DNA of 64,000 nucleotides from Flammeovirgaceae bacterium (GTDB lineage: Bacteria > Bacteroidota > Bacteroidia > Cytophagales > Cyclobacteriaceae), in assembly GCA_027487845.1 (NCBI GenBank), contig JAIYCV010000037.1, positions 1 through 64,000 on the forward strand, in the 5' to 3' direction. This document shows, piece after piece, positions 17,671-25,989 of the stretch. The translations under genes and the position numbers were made by a program. The notes below the pieces were generated by a model that was given only the letters and a program-made list of their open reading frames with translations, had not been told where the DNA came from and ran no database searches. Within the stretch, counting starts at the first letter, position 1. Every line of letters starts with the position of its first letter.

Positions 17671-19131
17671 ATGAATCTGTTGCCTAAGATTTCCTTTAAG
17701 GGCTCCATTAAATCCCACCAAATCATAATCCCCCTAATGGTGAGTAGCATTTTGTTGTTACTTGTGCTTCAGGGTTTTTGGCTTCAGAAAGAATATCAAA
17801 ATGAAAAAGAGAATTTCAGAAAACAGACTCATTTGATTTTCAAAAATACGATCTTTGAAATGAGTGACTCACTGCTTTTTAAAAGTGTTCGCCCTGAAAA
17901 AGGAAATCCTTTTAAAGTTGGGATGAATAGTACCCCAGATTCAGTCAAAATTTTAACTAAAAAATTTGCCGTTAAAGGTGACACAAACTCAACGGTGCAA
18001 GTCTTTATTAGTTCGGTTAATGGACAGGACTCTATTGAGAAATACCTCAAACCACTAGTATCAACTATTCGCGGCAATAGAAAATCCAAAAGATTTAACA
18101 TTCGCCTGGGTAGGGATTCCCTGCGCGTGAAGGATATTGAAGCCAATCTGCTATTAGCATTTAAAGAAGGCAATTTTAGTTTAGTTCCATTTCAAGTAAA
18201 GTCAAAAATTAATTTACCCTTCCCACCTTCGCGAAAAGAAATGTTTCAAGACAACACAATTCATTCGCCTGTGGGCGATTATGAACTGCGTTTTTTGAAT
18301 TCGAATTATTTTTTTCTCAAAAGAATTACTCCTCAAATTTTGTTCTCGGTTTTTCTCACACTACTCACGACTGGTTCTTTCTTAATTCTATATCGAAATT
18401 TAATTCTACAAAAAAAGTTGATGGTGCTAAAAAACGACTTCATAAGCAACGTTACGCATGAGCTAAAAACACCCATTACCACGGTAGGTGTGGCATTAGA
18501 AGCATTGAAGAATTTTAAGGGTCTTGAAAATAGAGTCCTGACAGAGGAGTATCTTGAGATAGCCCAAAAAGAACTAAGTAGACTTTCAATACTTACTGAC
18601 AAAATTTTAAAGACAGCTATTTTTGAAGATAAAGGAATAGAGTTCTCGCCCGAAGAACTGTTTCTTGATTCGTTAGTTGAAAAAGTTGTCACCTCGTTGA
18701 AACTACTAATCGAAAAAACCGGAGCAGCGGTGGAACTTGAGAAGTCAGGTGTGAATTTTACGTTGATGGGTAGCGCGGAACACTTATTAAGTGTTGTTTA
18801 CAATTTACTTGACAATGCAATCAAGTACAGCCCGGCAAACGCATCAATAAGAATTCTTCTTCAGGAAGAAAAAGAACATATTATTCTTTCTATAAAAGAC
18901 AATGGCATTGGAATAGCAAAGGAGTACCAAAAAAAGATATTCGAAAAATTTTTCCGTGTCCCTACCGGAGATGTTCACACCATTAAAGGCTATGGATTGG
19001 GTTTAAGTTACGTTGAAAGTGTAATTAAGAGCCATGGAGGAACAATGATTGTTGAAAGCGAACCTGGGAAAGGGAGTGCGTTTATTGTTGTTTTAAATAA
19101 GTCGAAAAAGTCGGGAAGTCAGCAAGACTGA
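17671..19131 (+). CDS. Sensor histidine kinase
   Basis: 486 aa, with transmembrane helices at about residues 20-38 and 221-241 enclosing a periplasmic sensor of about 180 residues. The H-box is at SNVTHELKTPIT with His263, the N-box at NLLDNAIKYSP, and the G-boxes at NGIGIAKE and GYGLGLSYV. It phosphorylates the response regulator encoded next, with which it overlaps by one base (TGATG). It is divergent from the GLPGLI/barrel pair, so it may regulate them. The last codons lie within a palindrome that probably inserted at the junction (see 19106-19148). Confidence 0.92.
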   Translation: MNLLPKISFKGSIKSHQIIIPLMVSSILLLLVLQGFWLQKEYQNEKENFRKQTHLIFKNTIFEMSDSLLFKSVRPEKGNPFKVGMNSTPDSVKILTKKFAVKGDTNSTVQVFISSVNGQDSIEKYLKPLVSTIRGNRKSKRFNIRLGRDSLRVKDIEANLLLAFKEGNFSLVPFQVKSKINLPFPPSRKEMFQDNTIHSPVGDYELRFLNSNYFFLKRITPQILFSVFLTLLTTGSFLILYRNLILQKKLMVLKNDFISNVTHELKTPITTVGVALEALKNFKGLENRVLTEEYLEIAQKELSRLSILTDKILKTAIFEDKGIEFSPEELFLDSLVEKVVTSLKLLIEKTGAAVELEKSGVNFTLMGSAEHLLSVVYNLLDNAIKYSPANASIRILLQEEKEHIILSIKDNGIGIAKEYQKKIFEKFFRVPTGDVHTIKGYGLGLSYVESVIKSHGGTMIVESEPGKGSAFIVVLNKSKKSGSQQD

Positions 19132-19148
19132 TGGACTTTCCCGACTTT
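19106..19148. repeat. REP-like palindrome at the kinase/regulator junction
   Basis: AAAGTCGGGAAGTC (19107-19120) and GACTTTCCCGACTTT (19134-19148) form a near-perfect stem with a single one-base bulge and a 13-base loop that contains the kinase stop and the regulator's first ATG. Further GACTT-type units follow (to about 19162). No second copy was seen in the window. Confidence 0.55.
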
Positions 19149-19853
19149 ACTGACTTTCGGACGCTAAAAAAGATGAAAACGAAAATTCTATACGTTGAAG
19201 ACGAGCCCTTTCTTGGCAAGATTGTAAAAGAAAGCCTGGAGATTCGCGACTTCGATGTAGTGATGGTGACAGATGGCCGCCTTGTGCAAAAGATATTTGA
19301 AGAAACTAAACCCGATATTTGTGTGCTTGATGTTATGCTGCCAAACAAAGATGGCTACTCCATTGCCACAAGTATTCGGAATGTAAATGCCGAAATCCCG
19401 ATCATTTTTGTGACTGCCAAAACACAAACCGAAGACTTAATCAAGGGCTTTGAAGTGGGTGGCAACGATTACCTGCGCAAGCCCTTTAGCATGGAGGAAT
19501 TAATTGTGCGCATAAAAAATCTTTTGCGCCTTGCCGTGAAGCAGAATTCCCCAAAAGAAAACATTGAAATTGGTAAGTTCGAATTTCTTCCCAATCGATA
19601 CGAGCTAAAACTTGGAGGAATAATACGCAAGCTTTCTCATCGCGAAGCAATTTTACTACAAATTCTTTCGGAGAATAAGAACAATACCATTCAACGTAAG
19701 GAGATACTAATGCGCATTTGGGGAGATGATTCCTTTTTCAACTCCCGCAACCTAGATGTGTATATTACCAAACTTCGCGATTACTTTAAAGCGGACGATT
19801 CCATCGAAATTATCACGATCAAGGGAATCGGTTACCACTTTTCAGTAAATTAG
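19131..19853 (+). CDS. OmpR/PhoB-type response regulator
   Basis: 240 aa from ATG 19131, or 226 aa from ATG 19173. The receiver domain has the acidic pair in YVEDEP, the phospho-acceptor Asp67 (Asp53 from the later start) in VLDVMLP, the Thr in FVTAKT and the Lys in RKPF. A winged-helix DNA-binding domain (about 145-240) ends with KLRDYFKAD and IKGIGYHFSV. The first 14 residues (MDFPDFTDFRTLKK) are encoded by the palindrome, so MKTKIL at 19173 is probably the ancestral start. Partner of the kinase just upstream. Confidence 0.92.
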   Translation: MDFPDFTDFRTLKKMKTKILYVEDEPFLGKIVKESLEIRDFDVVMVTDGRLVQKIFEETKPDICVLDVMLPNKDGYSIATSIRNVNAEIPIIFVTAKTQTEDLIKGFEVGGNDYLRKPFSMEELIVRIKNLLRLAVKQNSPKENIEIGKFEFLPNRYELKLGGIIRKLSHREAILLQILSENKNNTIQRKEILMRIWGDDSFFNSRNLDVYITKLRDYFKADDSIEIITIKGIGYHFSVN

Positions 19854-19902
19854 CAGCGTTAACAGGAAACTTGCGTTTAACAATGTGGATTCTCCTTCCT
19901 TT

Positions 19903-20403
19903 ATGAAAGACTTTGAAGAATTTCAATTCGGCTGGGTAATACTTATCATTTTAATACCGATCCAAGCTCTATTATCTTATTTTTATTTTAATCAAATCGG
20001 CAGTAATCCGATAAGCACTGCTGGCTTTTTTGCTATCACATTTTTTTCGCTGTTGATATGTTTTCTTTTCTACGGATTGAAAACAACCATTTCCAATAAT
20101 GTATTAACCGTTTCTTTCGGAATAGGAATTATCCGAAAAAGAATCAAGATCGAGAGCATCAAAAGTGCCAGACCAACCAAGAATAATCATTTGTATGGCT
20201 GGGGCATTCGGCTTATACCAAGGGGCATTCTGTATAACATCAGCGGCAGCGAAGCCATCGAATTAAGTTTAAAAAACTCCCACCGCATTATCCGAATAGG
20301 TACACAAAATACGCGGAGGCTTCAGCAAGAGATTGTCGCCCGTTTAGTGAACCAGCAATATAAATTTATTGTGGGTTGTACTGGGTTCAAAATCCTTTAT
20401 TAA
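19903..20403 (+). CDS. Two-helix membrane protein with PH-like region
   Basis: 166 aa from ATG 19903; a GTG at 19885 is possible. Two transmembrane helices (about residues 9-28 and 40-62 of the short form) are followed by a basic beta-rich part, with LTVSFGIGIIRKRIKIESI and an R-L-QQEIVARL end, resembling bacterial PH-domain (bPH) proteins of unknown function. The last 11 or so residues (IVGCTGFKILY) are encoded by a duplicated tRNA-Val 3' fragment (20371-20391), so the native C-terminus was probably replaced when an element integrated here. Confidence 0.6.
   Translation: MKDFEEFQFGWVILIILIPIQALLSYFYFNQIGSNPISTAGFFAITFFSLLICFLFYGLKTTISNNVLTVSFGIGIIRKRIKIESIKSARPTKNNHLYGWGIRLIPRGILYNISGSEAIELSLKNSHRIIRIGTQNTRRLQQEIVARLVNQQYKFIVGCTGFKILY
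20371..20391. repeat. att-like direct repeat: copy of the tRNA-Val 3' end
   Basis: Positions 20371-20391 match 21720-21740, the 3' part of the tRNA-Val gene read on its complement, at 19 of 21 bases, in the same orientation. GTGGG is followed by Y and TGTACTGGGTTC, then RAA. Duplication of a tRNA 3' end at the far side of a short accessory segment is the usual mark of site-specific integration. Confidence 0.6.
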
Positions 20404-20459
20404 GCACTTTAAAATCAGCATATTAACGAAAAATGCTAAAACTTTCTAGAAAACTCATG

Positions 20460-20498
20460 TTTGAAAACTCACAATTATTTGTAACATTGCAGTGTTAC
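20460..20498 (+). promoter_or_regulatory. Promoter and operator-like palindrome of the toxin-antitoxin pair
   Basis: GTAACA and TGTTAC (20481-20498) form an inverted repeat around TTGCAG, twelve bases before the toxin ATG. TAACATTG (20482-20489) is one mismatch from the -7 consensus and TTTG (20460-20463) is 18 bases upstream, so the palindrome covers the -7 region. This placement suits autorepression by the antitoxin. Confidence 0.5.
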
Positions 20499-20509
20499 GT
20501 TTCTTTTAA

Positions 20510-20905
20510 ATGCCAAAAGAATATGTCGCCTATGAAGGCCAAGAGTTTACGATAGAATGGTATTATTCCCCTAAGGGAGAAAGTCAGGCGTTACAATACT
20601 ATTTAGAACTCAATGCGGGTGACCGTATCAAGGTTCTTAAGCTGTTCAAACTGATAGGTGACATCGGCAGAATTAGAGATGAAGCTAAATTTCGGAACGA
20701 AGGGGACAAAATTTATGCTTTTAAACCCCAACCACATCGCTTACTCAGTTTTTTCATGGAAGGTAAAAAGATTATTGTCACTAATGCCTACTGGAAAAAG
20801 CAGGATAAGTTACCGCAGAGTGAAAAAGATAAGGCAATAAACTGCATGAACTCATACAGACAAAGAATAAAAGAAGGGACTTATTATGAAAAAGAACAAA
20901 AGTAA
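20510..20905 (+). CDS. HigB-like (Gp49/RelE superfamily) toxin
   Basis: 131 aa. The core (about residues 10-115) matches phage-derived Gp49-like/HigB toxins: LKLFKLIGDIGRIRDEAKFR, then IYAFKPQPHRLLSFFMEGKK and the NAYWKKQDKLP end, which corresponds to the family's xGFxKKxxKTP motif. Such toxins cleave mRNA, often on the ribosome. The toxin gene comes first and overlaps the antitoxin gene by 20 bases, the usual HigBA order. The pair sits inside a segment bounded by tRNA-derived repeats, consistent with horizontal gain. Toxicity itself is not shown by sequence. Confidence 0.85.
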   Translation: MPKEYVAYEGQEFTIEWYYSPKGESQALQYYLELNAGDRIKVLKLFKLIGDIGRIRDEAKFRNEGDKIYAFKPQPHRLLSFFMEGKKIIVTNAYWKKQDKLPQSEKDKAINCMNSYRQRIKEGTYYEKEQK

Positions 20906-21215
20906 ACAGCCGAGTACGTTTGAAAGAGAAATCCAAAATGCCAAATTCAAAAAGGCGTTTGAAAACGAATATCAAGAATTTGCACTGCAAGAGCTACTAG
21001 CTAGTATGTCAGAGGGTGACGAGAAATCGGTACGTGCTCTGGCAAAGGCAGCGGGGCTTCATCCGAATGCCGTTCAAAATTTGCGTTCGGGCAAAACTAC
21101 TGATATTAAATTGACTTCGTTTCTGAAAATTGCTAGAGCTCACGGTTTTGAGCTGGAACTAGTGAAAGGCAAAGTGCATCTTCCAGTTGTTGGAAAAAGA
21201 GCGTTGGCTTATTAA
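20886..21215 (+). CDS. XRE-family antitoxin (HigA-like)
   Basis: 109 aa. A helical N-terminal segment (residues 1-40) is followed by an HTH (about 45-95: KSVRALAKAAGLHPNAVQNL and TDIKLTSFLKIARAHGFEL). It would neutralise the toxin encoded immediately upstream and bind the palindrome at 20481-20498. The HTH with toxin-first order matches HigA-type antitoxins. It overlaps the toxin gene, so translation is coupled. Confidence 0.83.
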   Translation: MKKNKSKQPSTFEREIQNAKFKKAFENEYQEFALQELLASMSEGDEKSVRALAKAAGLHPNAVQNLRSGKTTDIKLTSFLKIARAHGFELELVKGKVHLPVVGKRALAY

Positions 21216-21352
21216 AACACATACGCGGTTCTTTGTATTTGAAAAAGATACAAATCTTTGAAAATCTACTGAAGAATGGAAGGGGTAATTTTTCTCAAGG
21301 AAAAAATATTACATAAACCCAGATTATGCATTAGGGAATTTCAATCTCCAAT

Positions 21353-21625
21353 CTAAATATCGAGGCCTTCTTTAACATCATTTAAGATTAATTTGCTTTT
21401 GATAAGCTTTATTTTGTCATCGATTCGTTTGTCGAAAACCTCCGCCAATTTTTTATATTCGGATGGACCAAAGTTGGTTGGATTGACGGGTTAATTGTTT
21501 GGCTGGGATGTAAAGCGAATGAAGCCCGCTTTTATTCTTTCGATTCTCCTTATTGACAACGGCTTTAAATGAACACGCTCCCCTAGTGAGTGCGAGAGTG
21601 TGGAAACATTATCGAAAACAAATAT
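21353..21625 (-). pseudogene. Decayed coding remnant, family not recognised
   Basis: In one minus-strand frame this gap reads as a plausible protein of 44 residues (starting IFVFDNVSTLSHSLGERVHL), a TAA at 21491-21493, then 45 more ending LILNDVKEGLDI and a TAG at 21353-21355. Composition and helix-like periodicity look protein-coding on both sides of the stop. It lies between the toxin-antitoxin pair and the tRNA, where an integrase would be expected, but no tyrosine-recombinase motif is visible. Confidence 0.4.
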
Positions 21626-21720
21626 CTATAAGCAGCTATACTAAACCATAAATAAAGCTTACAAAACAGGGCTAACTTATTGATTTGTTTCTAATTATGC
21701 ATAGTTGAATAGTGCTAAAG

Positions 21721-21795
21721 TGGGCTGTACTGGGTTCGAACCAGTGACCCCTACCTTGTCGAGGTAGTGCTCTAAACCAGCTGAGCTAACAACCC
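21721..21795 (-). tRNA. tRNA-Val (anticodon GAC)
   Basis: 75 nt, CCA not encoded. Acceptor GGGTTGT pairs with ACAGCCC (one G-U), the D-arm GCTC...GAGC is normal, and the anticodon stem is CTACC/GGTAG. The loop TCGACAA gives anticodon GAC with C rather than the nearly universal U at position 33. The T-arm is ACTGG TTCGAAC CCAGT. A TATCTTTG element lies upstream at 21802-21809. Its 3' part is duplicated at 20371-20391. Confidence 0.9.
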
Positions 21796-21801
21796 ATCAA
21801 A

Positions 21802-21809
21802 CAAAGATA
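21802..21809 (-). promoter_or_regulatory. -7 element of the tRNA-Val(GAC) gene
   Basis: TATCTTTG on the minus strand, six bases before the tRNA 5' end, fits TAnnTTTG exactly. No clear TTG was seen at the -33 position. Confidence 0.45.
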
Positions 21810-21844
21810 TACTATTTGATTGATTTATGAATGAGCGGAAAAGA

Positions 21845-21883
21845 AACTGCCTGAGTTAAGTTTTCACTTTCACTCAAGCAGTT
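21845..21883 (-). terminator. Hairpin after the TonB receptor gene
   Basis: AACTGCCTGAGT (21845-21856) and ACTCAAGCAGTT (21872-21883) are complementary with one G-U. On the minus strand the hairpin is followed by TTCTTTTCC, an imperfect U-tract. It probably ends the receptor transcript before the tRNA promoter. Confidence 0.45.
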
Positions 21884-21910
21884 CAAAACCAAAAAAAACA
21901 TTTCATTTCT

Positions 21911-24874
21911 CTACTTCTTTTCGCGCTTTGCGTTGATCGGATAGGGTCCAAATTGACCAACACTTGTATTACCGTTAAGATCGTCAGCTTTGATCGTGCC
22001 TTTGATAGTAATATTCATTGTATTTCCGCCAAATGAAACTTCGTAGGCAACAGAAATTTCGTTACCTACCACAGTGACGACAGAGAGTGGCGTCTCGCGG
22101 TTATTGCGATTATTAGATATAGTACCAGAGTATTTATCTCCCTCCTTTTTGATGACCAGTTTGCCAGCGCCACCTTGTGGAGATTCAATGGTATAGTTCC
22201 AAGTACCTGTGGCATCAATTACTTCCGTGGGATTGGCAGCAGCCATTTTAGTATTCGGTTGGCTTACTGCGGCTGGCGCAGCCCCGCCAGGTCTTTGGCC
22301 ACTGCCACCTTGTGCAGGAGCACCGCCTCCACCTTGTTGACCATCGCCTCCGCCTTCGCTTTTCAAGTCATCATTGTCAACCGATCTCCTTCGTTTCCGA
22401 GGCGCATCAAAACTTAACTTTCCAATTCGGTAGCTAAAATTTACACGTATGCTTGTATTGAATAACTCATTAACACTGCTTTGAACAATTACCGGTGATT
22501 TCAATTCGTTGTTTACTTTAATGGAACTGGCAAAGAAGTTTTCAATACCCAGCCCAACACTCCCCTTTTTATTAGCAATGTCTTTTTTCACAGCAAGACT
22601 ATATGCATAAAACCCGCCTTGGCTCCCCTGAAGCTGAACTTGCCGTCCTCTGTAGAAGCTAAAAAATTGCAAGCCCCAACCTTTATTGAGTGTGTAATTG
22701 CCAAACATCCTAAAACTATAAACCCAACCTTCGTTGCTTGCGTTGTATAGCGGGTCTGGCACGTTATTCTTAAGAACGGCATAATAGACATCTCCACCAC
22801 CATTCAGCGAGAATTTGTTCGATATGTTTATATTGGCAAAAAGATTTGCTCCGTAGGCGTCTTCTTGTCCAATATTCCTATAGCGTGTTTCTATTGTATC
22901 CCCTTTGACCTCTCGAACACTTTGGATAGAGTTATCAGTATTTCTCATAAAAGTGACAATATTGAGTGAAGTGCCCTTTATATAAGTGCTATAGCTCAAT
23001 TCATAGTTATTCGTGTATTCCGGGCCTAAGTTTGGATTACCAATAGTTGCAAATAATGGATTGGAAGCCTGTCTATTCGGATTGAGGAATTGAATGGAAG
23101 GCCTTTGTATTCTTCGGTTGTATGCGGCCTTGAGCGTATTTCCATTCTTTAGTCTTCTTGAGAAATTAACGCTAGGAACTACTACGCCATAGGAGGGTAT
23201 ATTAAGATCTTTTTCATTTATAAAATTGGCATTGATAGTGGTAAATTCATAACGCGTTCCCGCCTTTATGCTGTAGTTTTTGGGCAGGCTAAGTGTGTAT
23301 GAAAAATAACCAGAAGTTACATTTTGGTTATAACGGAAGTTATTACTCAAACTGGAATTACTAGACGGCAAGTACTCTCCATCGGAGCCAAAAGCATTAA
23401 ATGTTTTAAAGTCACTTGATACAATACGTGCAATATTTTTTCCACCGAATTCGAGTAATTGTTTGTTTCCAATTGGTGTTTGATAATCTGCCTGAAGGGT
23501 TATTTCTTCATTCTGGCTGCCGTTGTTATTTTTTATTCTATTTAATGTTCTCAACGTTGATAGATCTAAGGACGAGTTAGTGAAATCATTTGTGCGATCG
23601 TTTCTGCTGTATAAGGTTAGTAGGCTAAATTCACGTTGAGGTTTGGCGAACGTGTGTGTGTAATTTAGGCTTAGATCAATCGTTCCTGACAGGTCAGTAG
23701 TATTGACGTTTCTGAGGCTCGTAGAAGGAGCCGTGAAAAAGGAGGTACTGGTCGAAAGAGTTTTTAGATTATCTTGATAGCCATAGGCATTTCTAGCACC
23801 ATACCGAACAGAGGCTGTCAACGAGTTATTTTTATCTATATCATAATCCCAGCCCAAGGTGTAAGTGCCATTTAAATCATTCCGTCTTGTTGCCGCTGTT
23901 TGGATGTTGGTTGTTTCCACCTCCCTGCTAATACCTTTGAATAGCTCGGTAGATTTAGTTAGCTGATTATTTCTAAAGTTCCCAACAATGTTATACCCTG
24001 CCCGTCCAAAACCTCCCAATGAAAAACCCATCTTTCCTTTTTTATAACCCCCATTGAGACTAAGATTGGAACCGCGAATTCCTACACCAGCATCCATATT
24101 TAATGTCAATCCTTGTAAGTTATTCTTCTTAGTAATGATGTTGATAATGCCCGCGCTTCCTTCCGCGTCATACTTTGCAGAAGGTGATGTTATTACTTCC
24201 ACTGATTTTATCTGATCGGCAGGAATTTGCTTCAACGCGTCCGCCACGCTCCCTGCCGTGATAGTAGACGGTTTGTTATTGATCAATACTCTTATGTTCG
24301 AGTTTCCTCGCATCGAGACATTGCCATCTAAATCAACAGACAGCATAGGAACACGTTTCAACACATCGGTGGCATCTCCGCCCTTTGTTGTTTGGTCGTT
24401 TTCAGCATTATAGACTGTTCTATCAACCTTCTCTTCTACCAACAGCTTTTGCGTTTCAACGGTTACCTCTTTCAGCTCGGTTGCCACTTGGCTAATTTTG
24501 ATATATCCTAACTCAACCTGATCTCTTTTTCCTGTTATCTCGACTGCAATCGTTTTTGCGCCATAACCAATAAAGGTTACGACCAATTTATAGCTTCCAT
24601 TGGCAACCCTGTTGAGGGTAAACTTTCCTTTCTCATCACACAAAGCACCATCGGTTGGTTTGTTTGTTTGGGCATTCACCAAGGCAATAGTTGCAAACTC
24701 TACGCCCTTGGCAGTTGCTGAGTCAATTACCATACCTGTTATTTTGCCTGTACCTTTTGGAATAGAAATTTGTTCAGACGCTGCATTTGGTTGCGTTGCC
24801 CTGCTGTTGGGGTTTTGAGCCCAAACATGACAAGTTGTTGATACAAGAATAAAAAGAGAAACTGCTTTTTTCAT
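21911..24874 (-). CDS. Large TonB-dependent receptor with extra C-terminal domain
   Basis: 987 aa. Signal peptide, CarboxypepD_reg-like domain (about 45-130, with GTGKITGMVIDSATAKGVEF), plug (about 150-250, with LKRVPMLSVDLDGNVSMRGN, INNKPSTI, IEVITSPSAKYDAEGSAGI-type features) and a long barrel to about residue 830. It does not end there: a Gly/Gln/Pro-rich linker (about 838-888) leads to a beta-rich domain of about 100 residues with TGTWNYTIE, KLVIKKEGDKYSGTI and NITIKGTIK. The C-terminus of such barrels faces the periplasm, so the added domain would too. Substrate unknown; no SusD neighbour. Confidence 0.85.
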   Translation of the reverse strand: MKKAVSLFILVSTTCHVWAQNPNSRATQPNAASEQISIPKGTGKITGMVIDSATAKGVEFATIALVNAQTNKPTDGALCDEKGKFTLNRVANGSYKLVVTFIGYGAKTIAVEITGKRDQVELGYIKISQVATELKEVTVETQKLLVEEKVDRTVYNAENDQTTKGGDATDVLKRVPMLSVDLDGNVSMRGNSNIRVLINNKPSTITAGSVADALKQIPADQIKSVEVITSPSAKYDAEGSAGIINIITKKNNLQGLTLNMDAGVGIRGSNLSLNGGYKKGKMGFSLGGFGRAGYNIVGNFRNNQLTKSTELFKGISREVETTNIQTAATRRNDLNGTYTLGWDYDIDKNNSLTASVRYGARNAYGYQDNLKTLSTSTSFFTAPSTSLRNVNTTDLSGTIDLSLNYTHTFAKPQREFSLLTLYSRNDRTNDFTNSSLDLSTLRTLNRIKNNNGSQNEEITLQADYQTPIGNKQLLEFGGKNIARIVSSDFKTFNAFGSDGEYLPSSNSSLSNNFRYNQNVTSGYFSYTLSLPKNYSIKAGTRYEFTTINANFINEKDLNIPSYGVVVPSVNFSRRLKNGNTLKAAYNRRIQRPSIQFLNPNRQASNPLFATIGNPNLGPEYTNNYELSYSTYIKGTSLNIVTFMRNTDNSIQSVREVKGDTIETRYRNIGQEDAYGANLFANINISNKFSLNGGGDVYYAVLKNNVPDPLYNASNEGWVYSFRMFGNYTLNKGWGLQFFSFYRGRQVQLQGSQGGFYAYSLAVKKDIANKKGSVGLGIENFFASSIKVNNELKSPVIVQSSVNELFNTSIRVNFSYRIGKLSFDAPRKRRRSVDNDDLKSEGGGDGQQGGGGAPAQGGSGQRPGGAAPAAVSQPNTKMAAANPTEVIDATGTWNYTIESPQGGAGKLVIKKEGDKYSGTISNNRNNRETPLSVVTVVGNEISVAYEVSFGGNTMNITIKGTIKADDLNGNTSVGQFGPYPINAKREKK

Positions 24875-25073
24875 TTAACTGTTTTTTAAAACCTAACACT
24901 TGCCATGCCATACCATATGAATTAGACAATCCTTGATGGGCGGTTATTCCATGAGCCTGCAAATTAAACTCGAAATTCTGATTTAAGTTTGCCCACGCAT
25001 GTAGTTATTAGACCGTTAGCCATATTGATCCGATGATTTAGTTTTGCTCGACACAAAATTTTTAAGGTGTGCT

Positions 25074-25104
25074 TTTCCTAATCGCCATCGAAATCTTACT
25101 TTTG
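25074..25104 (+). promoter_or_regulatory. Promoter of the DUF4405 gene
   Basis: TACTTTTG (25097-25104) with TTTC (25074-25077), 19 bases upstream. About 35 bases of leader would precede the ATG at 25144. Confidence 0.5.
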
Positions 25105-25143
25105 AGTGCCCAAGACCAAATAATTACTTCAATTAATTAGAAT

Positions 25144-25983
25144 ATGAAAAATAAAAACTTCGTTAGTCTTTCCTTATCACTCGCCTTTCTTGCTCTGTCT
25201 GTCACAGGTTTACTTTTATATTTGGCAAAGCACAACAAGGAAACCACATCGATTCATGTTGTGTTCGGATTGTTATTTCTTTCATTCGCTGTTTTTCATA
25301 TTAGCAATAATTGGTCTTCCTTAATAAGTTATACTAAAAGCAGAACGGGGGGCTCACTTCAGAAAGAGTTACTTCTAAGTATAATGATAGTGGGAATCTT
25401 TTTGGCGGGTACGTGGTTAGGCATCCCACCTTTTAGCGAGGTAGAAGAACTCGGAGAAGAAATTAGAAATGGAGATGGCGAAAGAAAAAGAGAGACTCGT
25501 GTTACGTTTAATGAAATAGAAACCAACCAAGACAATACCGGAAAATTAATAAACCTGATTCTTCAAAAAGACAACAGTGCAGTCCTTCCCGTTATTGCTA
25601 TTTGGGTAGAAGATTCGACACACACGTTCGTGGAGAATTTGTTTGTTCCTTCCAAAACACTGTCAACCGAAGAGAAGGATATACAGGAGGCAATCCGTGA
25701 AGGCGAAATGGAAGAAAAATTATTTGATGCTTCGCTTCTTCGAACTTGGAGTGCCAGAGCAAAAAGTAAAAACCCCAATTATGAAAACGCTACGCCAGTC
25801 GATAACTTTATTTTGAAAACAAAAACTTCGGCATCGGGAGTGTATTCTATTTTTATTGAAATAAACACAGCTGGCGGCTCGGAAATATATGAAGCGTTGG
25901 TTTCTACTAATAAAGAAACAGCTATTACATTTAAATCAAAAGACGGAAAATTTTTGACAAGGGCTTTAGTCGAAATAGACTAA
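25144..25983 (+). CDS. DUF4405 membrane protein with DUF2271-like periplasmic part
   Basis: 279 aa. Three hydrophobic helices (about residues 8-27, 35-55 and 78-98) contain His39 and His52 in an arrangement like the heme-ligating DUF4405/cytochrome b-type bundle (IHVVFGLLFLSFAVFHISNNW). A soluble domain follows (about 130-279): VIAIWVEDSTHTFVENLFVP, TWSARAK, NATPVDNF, and YSIFIEINTAGGSEIYEALV. This is like DUF2271 proteins, which often accompany flavin or heme transfer systems. Redox membrane role is inferred. It stands alone, convergent with the CDGSH gene seven bases away. Confidence 0.7.
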   Translation: MKNKNFVSLSLSLAFLALSVTGLLLYLAKHNKETTSIHVVFGLLFLSFAVFHISNNWSSLISYTKSRTGGSLQKELLLSIMIVGIFLAGTWLGIPPFSEVEELGEEIRNGDGERKRETRVTFNEIETNQDNTGKLINLILQKDNSAVLPVIAIWVEDSTHTFVENLFVPSKTLSTEEKDIQEAIREGEMEEKLFDASLLRTWSARAKSKNPNYENATPVDNFILKTKTSASGVYSIFIEINTAGGSEIYEALVSTNKETAITFKSKDGKFLTRALVEID

Positions 25984-25989
25984 GTAACA

